A stretch of 64,000 nucleotides of DNA, taken from positions 22,942,101 to 23,006,100 of the forward strand of contig NW_026947491.1 in the NCBI RefSeq assembly GCF_034190915.1, in the 5' to 3' direction. Below the pieces are notes generated by a model that saw nothing but the letters and a program-made list of their open reading frames with translations, did no database searches and was not told where the DNA came from. Each line of letters opens with the position of its first letter. Position 1 is the first letter of the stretch. This document shows positions 12,628-23,300 of this stretch, piece after piece. The stretch is from Cavia porcellus (Eukaryota; Chordata; Mammalia; Rodentia; Caviidae). The position numbers were made by a program, and so were the translations under genes.

Positions 12628-12699
12628 GCTTTTTGTGAAGGGCTCCCCCACTGTGGTACTACTGGAACTACCACACTGATGCATCCAGCAGCAAAAACC
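12628..12699 (+). other. IGHD: IGHD segment A3 (family 3, 16 bp), strong RSS
   Basis: The D is GTACTACTGGAACTAC (12,656-12,671). Left signal: nonamer GCTTTTTGT (12,628-12,636), 12-bp spacer, consensus heptamer CACTGTG (12,649-12,655). Right signal: CACACTG (12,672-12,678), 12-bp spacer, nonamer GCAAAAACC (12,691-12,699). Both nonamers match the consensus at eight of nine places. Frame 2 reads YYWNY. The right heptamer keeps CAC, so I expect it to rearrange. The orthologous copy in unit D (62,587-62,602) differs at only a few bases. The unit B copy (32,103-32,117) is degraded. Confidence 0.94.
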
Positions 12700-14057
12700 T
12701 CTGGCCACAGGGTGCTTAGGCTTTACACTCTGAGATTCCAGGAGGAGCCAGGGTCTGAGATTTTGCCTTTCTCCAAATATTGGGTTCAGTCCACACACAG
12801 CACTTTCCCTACCAACAACTCCAAAGGGCTCAGAGACAGCCACATGATCCCTAATACTGCAGGGTCTCTGCCACAGCAGCCTGTTGCTCAGCGTCCACAG
12901 GTAACAGCAGTACCCAACCTGCCTATTCACCCTTGGCCATCTCTGCTTGAATTGGGGTGGGAAGCTCCCCCAAACCCAGGATGACTTCTGGGCCTGATCT
13001 CAGGCAGCTGCACTCATCCACAAGAAACTCTCTCCTGAGCCTTTCTCTCCTGACACCTGCAAGGCAATGGTGCCTTCTTTGAAACCAAACCCTACTCAAG
13101 AGGGTCCTGTAGGCCACTTAGATCACAAGCAGCCCCTCTTGGAAACTGTATGGGAGCTTAAGGGGGCTGAGCTCACCAGTGAGAGAGATACCAGAGTTCA
13201 TGGAGACAGGAGCCACTCCCAGCCTGCTGTTGACCCCAAGGAAAGCAGGTCCCTTTCCTGGCCTGGCATGGGCCTCCTGACCTTCAGTGTTCCAAGAAGC
13301 CTCTCTGTTGATCCAACTTCTAGGACCACATAGGTTATTGTCAGGGCTCATCGGACTATGGTTGTTCTATGAAGAGCGTGATGAAGATTTCATGATAACA
13401 CAGACAATAATGCTGCTCAAGCAGCAATAGGGGCAGCAATGCAGCACCCTGTATGTACCAGCTCCTGGGGCCTCTGAGGCCATGGTGTGGCCTCTGGCCC
13501 TGTCTGTACAGCTGCACAATGCAGGCTAGGTTCTCACAGGTGTACTGCTGGCTGGGTGGACATGCCATTGACTTGCCAAGCAGCAGCTCTGAGCTTCTCT
13601 AGTGCCTCAGATAGCCCATGTGTCACCAGGACCCTGTTTACTTAGGATTACAGGACTAACACATGATCACCCCACTATTCATCAAATGCTGTGCCCTATA
13701 TCTGGCATGTACTCCAAGGCAGTGGGACAGCGACTGTGTCTCCAGGCATTCCAGGATTGGCTTTTTTGGGTAGATAGCCTAGCAGGTCAAAGCCCCTAGA
13801 GTGACTCATCCACTGTGTGGGGACAGTTCTCAATCTGAAAGGATGGCCCAGGACACCTGGTTCCAAATGCAACACCACCTGGGTGGATCCAGGCCACTGT
13901 TGCACACGTATGAGACTACCAGCAGAAAAAAGCTATCCAGGGCACCCCACACTCTCACAGAGTGCACCTAAGCACTCCCCCAAGCACTCTTCTTGGCCAG
14001 TCCTGCTCTCAAAGTGTTTTTGGCCCCCAAGAGCCCTGCCAACCTGCATACTAGAGT
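12700..14057. other. Unit A spacer between family 3 and the second family 2 D
   Basis: Non-coding DNA closely matched by 62,631-63,983. A nonamer-like GGTTATTGT at 13,333 lies 12 bases before GACTATG, but nothing to its right resembles an RSS. From about 13,610 the sequence re-enters the region also seen at 12,040 and then 11,110, marking the start of the internal duplicate. Confidence 0.55.
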
Positions 14058-14157
14058 GGAATTTGGTAGGATCTGTGTCAGTGTGGTATGAGCGTTATGG
14101 ACAGGGCTGCCTTACCACAGCAGGAATACCACAACCTCACAGCACCCATCCAAACCC
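14058..14157 (+). other. IGHD: IGHD segment A4 (family 2, long 44-bp form)
   Basis: The D is 14,086-14,129. Left signal: nonamer GGAATTTGG (14,058-14,066), 12-bp spacer, heptamer CAGTGTG (14,079-14,085). Right signal: CACAACC (14,130-14,136), 12-bp spacer, TCCAAACCC (14,149-14,157). Compared with the 17-bp form in A2 it has about 27 extra bases, including an internal CACAGCA at 14,116-14,122. That string looks like a heptamer but has no nonamer 12 bases on. Frame 2 reads YERYGQGCLTTAGI, frame 3 is also open, and frame 1 stops at codon 2. The imperfect heptamers make efficient use doubtful. Confidence 0.78.
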
Positions 14158-14559
14158 AGGGGCCTGGCCCTACCATCCTGCCCATAGAGCAGTGCTGAGC
14201 GCACACCCAGGTCTCAAAAAGGGTCTTGAAATGGGGTGGTGGTTACACAGCCAGCAGTCATTATGCAACTGTTAGGGGACAATAAGTTTAGGAGGACAAA
14301 ATCAGGGCCCCACTCTTGGACTCCTGGACTCTTGGACTATACCAGGCATGCCTGTCCCTGCTTAAGGGCTCATGAGGAGAAAGGACAAAAGCACCCAAAA
14401 GGTAGTCACAGCTGACTCCCCAGCAAACCAGGCCCCATGTCTCCCAGGGATGAGACCCACATCAGACCAGCAGGTCCACAAACGCCTCCCTCAGCTTGAT
14501 GAGCCCACAGGGGCCTCAGCTAGTTTAGCTGGTGACTACACTTTTGGACATTGTTACCC

Positions 14560-15194
14560 CTCATCTATAGGTGAAACCTGGGCAGCAGTGCTTCGCTTCT
14601 TTTTTGAGTTTCCTGAATTGTGAGTGCTCTTTTACAAGGTGGACCAGCATAGATCACAGAAGCAAGAGTGCAAGGGCACAAGCTATAAGTGGGACACACA
14701 CTGCCTTTGTGCAGTGAACATTCCTTGTGGTGGTAGAAAGCTGTGCTGTATCTGAGAGAGATCCAAAAATAAGTATATTAAAGAGCAAAATGAAAAAGAG
14801 ATAGCGAAAATGGTAAGGTAGACTCTGTGGATATGGGAAGAGGATCTGGAGAAAGAAGGAGAGGGGAGGGACAGAATAAAAGGGAGTAAAAGTAAATAAG
14901 ATATAATGTGCATAAGGGCAAGTTTCCAAAGCTGAGCAATTATGACATGTCAGAAACATATACTAATCAAAAAAGAGCTAGTTTTCAAAAAAATCAAAAA
15001 TTTTTGCTTTTTATGTTGTCCCTTAAGAAGAGATTGGCAGAAACCCAGAGATTTCCATACTTGCTAGTACCATGTGATACCTCTACTCTGCAATGCTAGC
15101 TGTATTAGAACAATTTAGAAAATACTAAATCCAATTTTGATGATTGGAATATTACATAGGAGCAAGTGATTGGAAGTGCAGTACCTTTCTCTTC
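14560..15194. other. Unit A to unit B junction and B leader
   Basis: Up to about 14,570 the sequence follows the family 2 downstream spacer (compare 31,340-31,375). From about 14,580 it follows the unit leader seen at 42,080-42,720 and 55,865-56,480. Families 4 to 7 are therefore missing from unit A. No coding region is supported in the leader. Confidence 0.7.
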
Positions 15195-15854
15195 AAAAGA
15201 GCATGTGTTGACTTCCAGGAAAACATGACGGATAGATAACAGCAGCTATGGAGGCTGTCTGAGACAGCCAGCTTAGATTCCAAGAATGGTGCAGTGTGTG
15301 GAGTCCTAAGCAAGGGGAGATATACCCTGCTGACCCAGGAATGAACTAAGCTGAGAGAAATGAACTGGAAATGCAATCCCAGTGCTCTAACGGGAACAGA
15401 TAAAATCTCAGCACTGAAGCTGGAACCCCGTGCCTGTGGAAGCTGCAATTTGAATTTCCTGCCACCACTGCTGCATCTGAATTGGCCCAGCAGGGATAGA
15501 GATGCAAAAGCTCTCACAGTGGGAATCCTTGAACCGAAATTGAGAGCAGAGCTGGCAGGGAGCCCTGCATTGACCTGTGGTGAGTGAGAGGAATGGGGAC
15601 CCTTCCATAGACTAGGAGTCTCCAACAGAGGACATTCTGGAACCAGGCAGACTAGCCAGAAGAGGATGCTGCAGTGAGTTTAGTGACATATTCCCCTCTC
15701 AAAAGGATTGGTGGGGAGTGCTTGACCTGGGTGATGCCGCGGACTAAGACCCAGTAGGCTAGCCCAAACCAGGTCCCAGCACCTGGCGGTGCACCCTAGC
15801 AGTGAAGTCTTCAGTAGGTTGACCTGGATGCGTGTGCCTGTCTTAGTTACTTTT

Positions 15855-17048
15855 TTTTTATTAAGAGGAAAAAGAGAAAAACACAAAACAAAACAAAGCG
15901 GTGTAAGGGTACACGTAATACAGAACTACAAAAAAAAAAAAAAAAAACAAAAACAAAAACATAACAGTAAGAAATCACCTGTTAGTAGATTACATATTAT
16001 CATCTTGAAAATAGTTGCTCAAATCACAGTATCAAAGAATACAAGGTGGACATTCAAACAGGGAGACTGCAAACAGCTGTGTTCAATGATCCAAAAACAT
16101 TGATATAGTCAGCTATTTAACACCCCTAAACACACTTGCTGTTATATCTGTTAGAGCTCTTTTTCTTTTTTCTTTTTTTACCCTCTCTTTTTTACAACAA
16201 AATTTACACATTTTGGATTTTATTACTCCTTAGTGCTTATAACTTTTTTTGGGGGGGGGAGAGAATACAGTCAAATATGGCAAAACAAAGCTGTCAGTCA
16301 AAACCAAGGACAGACATAGCACATGGTGTAGAACAGAGTACAAGGTTATCAACAATGGTTATCAACGTTGTCTCTTGTTTCCTTAAAAAGAATTGTCTAT
16401 CTCATTAGATATTATAAAGTTGGACAAAACAATGGAGAACAAGACCAATAAAACTTAGGCATTGTAAACATTACAGGACTTCCAAAGAAGACAATAGTCA
16501 AACCAGAATGGGTATCTTAGTGAATCTTATTGCCTTCAAAGTAGTTGCCTATGTCTTCAAACTTGATACTATCATATAGAATGGAACAGAGTCTAATCAG
16601 TCAAAACAAGATCATGGGAGTATTACAGGACTTCAAAACAAGTTAATAGGAAATCAAAAAGTGTTACTATTTATATATCCTAATTTTTTAAATTTTTTCT
16701 TTAATTAAGACAAACATAAGAAATGACTAAATAATTTTTTTAAAAGAATAAGGGGGAGATTGAGATAAAACAGGACATAACAATATAACAATAGAGGTCA
16801 AAGCATGACTGTTTCAGCAACCTAGTACTTCACCACCATATAACCCGAGTTAATAGTAGTTACCATAGTGTCTGTCTTTTCCTTGAAATATTTGGATAAA
16901 ACTTCATATACTCTAGCTTCAAATATTTCCATATCAAGAAGCCCAGATTAAAGTCTTTCTAATTAATGAGTGAAACCTTTATAAGGCTTCAAGGCCCCCT
17001 AATGGGGAATCATGATTACCACATATTTTTATATATTTGAATCATTAC
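15855..17048 (-). mobile_element. 3'UTR of the full-length L1
   Basis: This non-coding tail is similar in inverse orientation to 6,688-7,743. It contains an A-rich run at about 15,931-15,948 and a G-run at about 16,250 on the plus strand. The open frames here are not conserved with the other L1 copies. Confidence 0.85.
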
Positions 17049-20000
17049 TTACATTAGGGAAACTATTCGGTATTCACACATGCGAGATTGATTTATTTCA
17101 CTTATGAGTATGGTCTCAAGCTGTGCCCATTTATTGATAAATATCTCAATGTGATCCTTCTTTATAGCTGAATAATACTCCATTGTATAGAAATACCACA
17201 ACTTTTTTATCCATTCCTCAGTTGATGGACACTTGGGTTGTTTCCAAGATCTGGCGATTACAAATTGTGCTGCTATAAACATAGGTGCACATATATCACT
17301 GTGGTATGATGCTTTCAGTTCTTCTGGGAATATGCCTAGAAGTGGAATAGCTGGAATAAATGGGATTTCCAGTCCCAACTTTTTGAGAAATCTCCAGACA
17401 GATCTCCACAAAGGCTGTACCAGTCTACACTCCCACCAGCAGTGCAGGAGAGTTCCTTTTTCCCCACAGCCTCTCCAGCATTTGTTGTTGTTGGTTTTCT
17501 TGATCCTGGCCATTCTTTCAGGAGTGAGATGGTATCTCAGTGTGGTTTTAATTTGCATTTCTCTAATGACCAATGATGATGAGCATTTTTTCATGTATTT
17601 ATTTGCCATTTGCATTTCTTCATCTGAGAATTGTGTATTCATCTCAGATGCCCATTTTTGGATTGGATCTTTGAATTTTGGGTGTCTGAGTTTCTTTAAT
17701 TCTTTATATGTTTTAGACAAGAGGCCCTTGTCTGAGAGAGAGTTCACTAAAATCTTTTCCCAGTTTGTGGGTTTTCTTTTTACCATGCTGGAGATTTGTT
17801 TTGAAATGCAGAAACTTTTTAATAAGAAGTGGTCCCAGGTATTGATTCTGGGAAGTATTTCCTGTGCGGTTTGAGTCCTGTTCATGAATTCTTTACCTAC
17901 TCCTATGTCTCCAAGGTTTCTACCTAATTTGCCTTCCAATAGATTTAGTGTTTCTGTTTTAATATTCAGATCTTTGACCCATTTAGATTTTAATTTAGTA
18001 CATGGTGATAGGCATGGGTCTAGCTTTAGTTTTTGGCAAATGGGGAGCCAGTTTTTCCAGCGCCGTTTATTAAAGAGACTGTCATTCTTCCAGTGAACCT
18101 GCTTGGCTCCTTTATCAAAGATAAGGTGGTTGAGTGTGTTTGTAGTTGTGGTTGTATCTTCTAATCTATTCCACTGATCTTCGGCTCTGTTTTGATTCCA
18201 ATACCATGTTGATTTTACTACTGTTGCTTTGTAGTATAACTTCAAGTCAGGGATTGTGATGCCTCCTGCTTTGTCTTTGCTGCTTAGAATTGCCTTTGCG
18301 ATTCTAGGTCTCTTCTGGTTCCAGATGAAATTTAGGAGTGATTTCTCTAGATCTATAAGGTATGTTGATGATATTTCTATTGGGATTGCATTGAATCTGT
18401 ATAACAGTTTTGGGAGAATGGCCATCTTCACAATGTTTGTTCTTCCTATCCATGAGCAAGGGATGTCTTTCCATTTTCTGAGATCATCTTCAATTTCCTT
18501 TTTCAGTGTATTATAATTTTTACTGTATAAGTCTTTCACTTCTTTCGTAAGAGTAATTCCTAAATATTTCATTTTTTTGCTTGCTAATGTGAATAGTCCA
18601 GTTTCTCTTATTTCCCTCTCTGTAATTTTGTTGTTCGTGTATAGGAATGCTATTGATTTCTTAGTATTGATTTTGTCTCCAGCCACATTACTGAATTTAT
18701 TTATTGTATCTAAGAGTCTTTCAATGGAGGTTAGGGGGTCTTCTATGTAGAGTATCATGTCATCTGCAAACAATGATAATTTAACTTCTTCTTTTCCTAT
18801 CTTTACCCCTTTTATTTCTCTTTCTTGCCTAATTGCTCTGGCTAGTACTTCCAGTACTATATTAAATAGGAGTGGTGATAAAGGACATCCTTGTCTTGTG
18901 CCCGATTTTAAAGTAAAGGCTTTCAATTTTTGGCCATTCAGTATGATGCTGGCTGTTGGTTTGTCATAAATGGCCTTTATTATATTGAGGTAAAGACCAT
19001 TTATTCCAATTTTCTGTAAAGTTCTTATCATGAATAAGTGTTGGACCTTATTGAAGGCTTTTTCTGCATCTATAGAAATGATCATGTGATGCTTATTTTT
19101 GGCTTTATTGATATGGTGGATTACATTTATTGATTTGCGTATGCTGAACCATCCTTGCATTCCTGGGATGAATCCCACTTGGTCATGGTGTATAATCTTC
19201 TTGATGATTTGCTGGATCCTATTTGCCAATATTTTATTGAGGATTTTTGCATTTGTGTTCATTAGGGAGATCGGTCTATAGTTCTCTTTTATAGTTGGGT
19301 CTTTCTCAGGTTTTGGTACTAGAGTAATATTTGCTTCCAGGAATGAATTAGGAAGGATTGCTTCCCTTTCAATTTCATTGAATAGTTTGAGGAGTGTCGG
19401 CATTAGGTCTGCTTTATATTTCTTGTAGAATTCTGCAGTGAATCCATCTGGGCATGGGCTCTTCTTGGGGGGTAAGGACTTAATTACATTTTCAATTTCA
19501 TTAGCAGAGATTGGATTATTCAACAGTTTTATATCCTCTTGATCTAGCTTTGGTACTTCATATGCTTCTAAGAATCTGTCTATTTCTTCTGTGTTATCAT
19601 ACTTTTGAGAGAAGAGGTTTTCGAAATAGGTGTTGATGATCCTCTGTATTTCTATTGCGTCTGTAGTGATTTTTCCTTTTTAATTTCTTATTGCATGAAT
19701 TTGAGCTTTTTCTTCCCTTTTTTTCATAAGGTTGGCTAGGGGCTTATCGATTTTATTTATTCTTTCAAAGAACCAACTCTTTGATTCGTTGATTCTTTGG
19801 ATTGTTTTCTTAGTCTCTATTGCATTGATTTCTGCTCTGGTTTTTATAATTTCCTCTCTTCTTTTGGCTTTGGGCTTGACTTGCTCTTCTTTTTCTAGCT
19901 GTTTGAGGTGTAGCATCAAGTTATTTATTTGTATTCGTTCTGTTTTCCTGATGTGGGAACTCAGTGCAATAAATTTTCCTCTCAGAACAGCTTTCATTGC

Positions 20001-20889
20001 ATCCCACAGATTCCGGTAAGTTGTATCTGCATTTTCATTTTCTTTTAGGTATTGTTTAATTTCTTCTTTAATTTCTTCTGTGACCCACTGATTACTCAAG
20101 AGTGTTTTATTCAGTTTCCATGTGTTTGTGGAATTTTTGCAGTATCTTTTATCATTAATTTCTAATTTCAGAGCGCTATGATCCAATAATATGCAAGGGA
20201 TGATTTCAACTCTTTTGCATTTGCTTAAATATGTTCTGTGAGCTAATATATGGTCTATTTTAGAAAATGATCCATGTACTGCTGAGAAGAATGTGTATTC
20301 TGATGTTGTTGGGTGGAACATTCTGTATATGTCTATCAAACCCATTTGTTCACAGGTGTGATTCAGTTCTGTTATTTCTTTGCTCATTTTCTGTCTGGTT
20401 GATCTGTCCCTTGGTGTCAGTGGTGTATTAAGGTCTCCTGTTACAATTGTGTTACTGATAATTTGAGTTTTCATTTCTGTTAATAATTGTTTTATATAAC
20501 TGGGTGCTCTGGAGTTTGGTGCATATATATTTAAGATAGTTATCTCTTCCTCTTGGAGTTTTCCCCTTACGAGTATGTAGTGACCTTCTTTGTCCTTTAT
20601 GGTCATTTTTGGTTTAAAGTTCATGTTGTCTGCAAACAGAATGGCTACTCCTGCCTTTTTTTTGGATTCCTGCTGCATGAAGAATTGTTTTCCATCCTTT
20701 GACTTTCAGTCCGTGAGTATCCTTCTGGGTTAGATGGGTTTCCTGTAAACAGCATATGGTTGGATTTTGTTTCTTGATCCATTCTGCTAGTCTGTTTCTT
20801 TTGATTGGTGCATTGAGACCATTTACATTAATGGTTATTACTGTTAAATGCTGGTTTATTGTTGACATGTTATCTGTCTGCTGTTGCAT
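17049..20889 (-). pseudogene. L1 ORF2 (endonuclease-reverse transcriptase), one frameshift and one stop
   Basis: ORF2p nicks target DNA and copies L1 RNA at the nick. The span of about 1,280 codons is the normal length. The endonuclease starts at 20,889 minus-strand and has 'ITINVNGLNAPIKRNRLAEW' and 'CCLQETHLTQKDTH'. The frame breaks at the A8 run (20,656-20,663 on +) and continues as '[16 protein letters not shown]'. A stop TAA at 19,680-19,682 follows 'KAQIHAIRN'. The same frame then reads on as '[12 protein letters not shown]' and stays open to 17,049. The RT catalytic box FADDMILY is at about 18,750-18,771, and the C-terminal Cys/His segment is present. As written the protein would be truncated. 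Confidence 0.93.
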
Positions 20890-20912
20890 CTTTATCTTTC
20901 TGTTCTGTTTAA

Positions 20913-21964
20913 TTATTTGCTTTGCTTAGTGGTTTTTTTCCTTTGTGTATCTAAACTGTCTTTCAATATTTTTTGCAGGGTTGGTTTTGTGTTCATGAAG
21001 TTCTTCAGCTGTTCTTTGTCATGGAAGTATCGTATTGCACCATCTATTTTGAATGATAGTTTTGCAGGATATATCAGTCTTGGTTGGAAATCGTTTTGCT
21101 TTAGGATCTGGAATACTTCACTCCATGCTCTTCTTGACTTTATCGTTTGTGCTGAGAAGTCTGCTGTGATTCTGATAGGTGTTCCTTTATAAGTGATCTG
21201 TCTTTTCTCTCTGACAGCTTTTAATAATCTATTCTTGTGTTGGATTTCTGGGATGGTGATTATTATATGTCTGGGTGTAGTTTTATTTTGGTTATGACTG
21301 TTTGGAGTTCTATATGCTTCACTGATCCTGATGTCAGTTTCTGATCTCATGCTTGGGAAATTTTCAGCTATTACTTCTCTAAATATCCTCCTGACATCCT
21401 TCATGTTGTCTCCCTCTCTTTCATTAATCCCTATCATTCTTATGTTATTCTTCTTTGCATCATCCTGCAGTTGTTGAATTGTTGTTTCCTGATTCCTTGT
21501 TATTTTCAAAAGATCTTTCCTTTCCTGTTCACTAGCTGCAATCCTGTCTTCAAGGTCTGAAATTCTATCTTCACTTTCATTAAGGTGGTTTTTACAACTT
21601 TTAGTGGAGTTTTTTATTTCCTGTATATCTCTGTGCATCTGCATTATGTATTCTGTTTGTTTCTTATATTGCTCGTCTAGGGATTCTATCTTTTTGTTTA
21701 GTTCCTCCAATTTTTTTTATCTGTGTTTTCTTTAGATACATTTAGAATCTCTTTCATTTCTTTTATCATTTCTTCTTTTATCTGGGAGATTATTTCGAGT
21801 TTGAATTTCTTTAAAGCTTCCTGGAGTTGCTTGTCAATTTCAGTAGCTATTGTGTCCAATATATGAGGTGGATGGGATATATTTTCTTCTATATACATCG
21901 CTCCTAGGGTTTCTTGAGGTGGGCTGGAGGTTTGAGGTTGTAATTTGGTCTTTCGTTTTGTCAT
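20913..21964 (-). pseudogene. L1 ORF1 (RNA-binding protein), one frameshift
   Basis: ORF1p is a trimeric RNA chaperone that coats L1 RNA. The first 88 codons (21,964-21,698) begin 'MTKRKTKLQPQTSS'. The frame breaks at an A8 run (21,711-21,718 on +) and resumes as 'EELNKKIESLDEQYKKQT'. The resumed part has a coiled coil with heptad spacing through 'NESEDRISDLEDRI', then the RRM and C-terminal domain with 'ADFSAQTIKSRRAW' and 'YPAKLSFKIDGAIRYF'. Total about 350 codons, normal for a mammalian ORF1. A one-base homopolymer change is the only break. Confidence 0.92.
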
Positions 21965-21969
21965 TTTCC

Positions 21970-22875
21970 TATATTTCTGTGTTTCAAGTGTTATTTGAAT
22001 GCTTCCTCAGGATCTGTTGAAAATCCCCTTCTATGTTTGGAGCTATTGAGACTCTGGCACCATGATATCCCAAGCCATTGGGCCTACAGAACCAGTGGCC
22101 CTCCTCTGCCTGCTCAGAATTCCACAATTCCAGACAAGCTGGGCCTCAGGGACACTGTGCGCCCACCTGCCCCTTGGAAGCTCCACAGTTCTTCAATCGC
22201 AGCCGGGTTAGGGTACTCACCACAGGCCGCGGTGCCTCAGGAACCTGTGGACCCTCCCTGGTTGCAGAGATATCCACAGTCCTCCAGACACACGGAGAGG
22301 CTGATGCAGGCACCCCAGATCCGCCCAGCTCCTCCTCTGTACACCGATGGCTAGGCATGGCCGCAAAACAGGCTTGGCTCAGCTGATAGTGTGGGCCGGC
22401 CCACCCGTCGGGAGTTCAGGAATTCTCCAAGTGTAACCGGAATGGGGAGGCTGATGTGGAAGCCTCAAACCCACCTCTCCCCTTCACTGCACCTGGAAGC
22501 CTGGGGGGACTCCAGCAGTCTGGGCGGAGATATCCAGAGTCCTCCAGACATGCAGAGAGGCCGGTGAGGGCACCCCAGGTCTGCCCAGCTCCTCCTCTGC
22601 AGACCGATGGCCAGGCGCGGCAGCTAAACAGGCTGGGCTAGGCTGATAGTGTGGGCCTGCCCACCCGTCGGGAGCTCAGCAGTTCTCCAAGTGTAACCGG
22701 AATGGGGAGGCTGATGTGGAAGCCTCAAACCCACCTCTCCCCTTCACTGCACCTGGAAGCCTGGGGGGACTCCAGCAGTCTGGGCGGAGATTTCCGGAGT
22801 CCTCCAGACACGCAGAGAGGCCAGTGAGGGCACCCCAGATCTGCCCAGCTCCTCCTTTGCAGACCGATGGCCACA
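21970..22875 (-). promoter_or_regulatory. L1 5'UTR with about 2.8 tandem promoter monomers
   Basis: A GC-rich region upstream of ORF1. The string CCCGTCGGGAG recurs at 22,404 and 22,664, giving a 260-bp period. Monomer copies are 22,404-22,663 and 22,664-about 22,870, nearly identical, plus a more diverged copy at about 22,150-22,403. Tandem promoter monomers at the L1 5' end are typical of murine-type rodent L1s. Transcription would run leftward into ORF1. Confidence 0.85.
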
Positions 22876-22889
22876 TCTTAGTTACTTTT

Positions 22890-23300
22890 TACTCGTTGCT
22901 GAGACACAATACCTGATGCCCAAGTTGGGAAAGGAAAGGTTTATTTCTTACAGTTTTTGGAGGTTTCAGTCCACACTCAGTTGGCTCCCCGGCAGGCCGG
23001 CATGGCTGGGCCACCTTTCATGGGGGCTGCAAACAGCTAGCGGGAACTGGCAAAGAGCAAGACACACCTTCTTCCTGCCATTATATCACATCCTGACTCC
23101 ACCCCTTTGTGGGTGGAGCGCTGACACCATCAATCCAAGCACTAGACAATAAATGAATAACAAATGCACAATTCAAACTCATGAGGCCTCGGGACACAGA
23201 CATAAACCATGGCAGTGCCCAACAGGGGCTGCCCAGGTCTGTGTCTCCCTAGTACACTGCAGTGGGAGGGAACCCCTAGCTGGCGCAATTCAAACCATCT
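22890..23300 (+). repeat. Unclassified interspersed repeat starting TTAGTTACTTTT
   Basis: The stretch beginning at the L1 insertion point ('CTCGTTGCTGAGACACAAT', then 'AGGTTTATTTCTTACAG') has the look of a widely dispersed mammalian repeat. It either belongs to the 5' part of the ORF1-only LINE or is a separate insertion into it. I cannot decide without a repeat library. Confidence 0.4.

Larger units (their letters stand above)
15841..22889 (-). mobile_element. Full-length L1, about 7.0 kb, minus strand
   Basis: Target-site duplication TCTTAGTTACTTTT lies at 15,841-15,854 and 22,876-22,889. The L1 body is about 15,855-22,875. In its own direction it has a 5'UTR with promoter monomers (22,870-21,970), ORF1 (21,964-20,913), ORF2 (20,889-17,049) and a 1.2-kb 3'UTR with a G-run (near 16,250 on the + strand). 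Length and order match a complete mammalian L1. Only three coding lesions are seen: frameshifts at A8 runs in ORF1 and ORF2 and one in-frame stop in ORF2. It is nested inside the ORF1-only LINE and so is younger than that element. Confidence 0.95.

Noticed and set aside
13333..13360. GGTTATTGT, 12 bases, GACTATG (also at 63,265-63,292), resembling a left RSS
   Set aside because: The heptamer lacks the coding-flank GTG and nothing to the right resembles a 3' RSS.
14116..14122. Internal CACAGCA in A4 as the true right heptamer
   Set aside because: The nonamer position 12 bases on reads CCTCACAGC, not A-rich; the outer heptamer has a matching nonamer.
17233..17874. 213-codon open frame on the + strand (and a similar 192-codon one at 5,925-6,503 on -)
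   Set aside because: Antisense shadows of the conserved L1 ORF2 C-terminus; no independent protein features.
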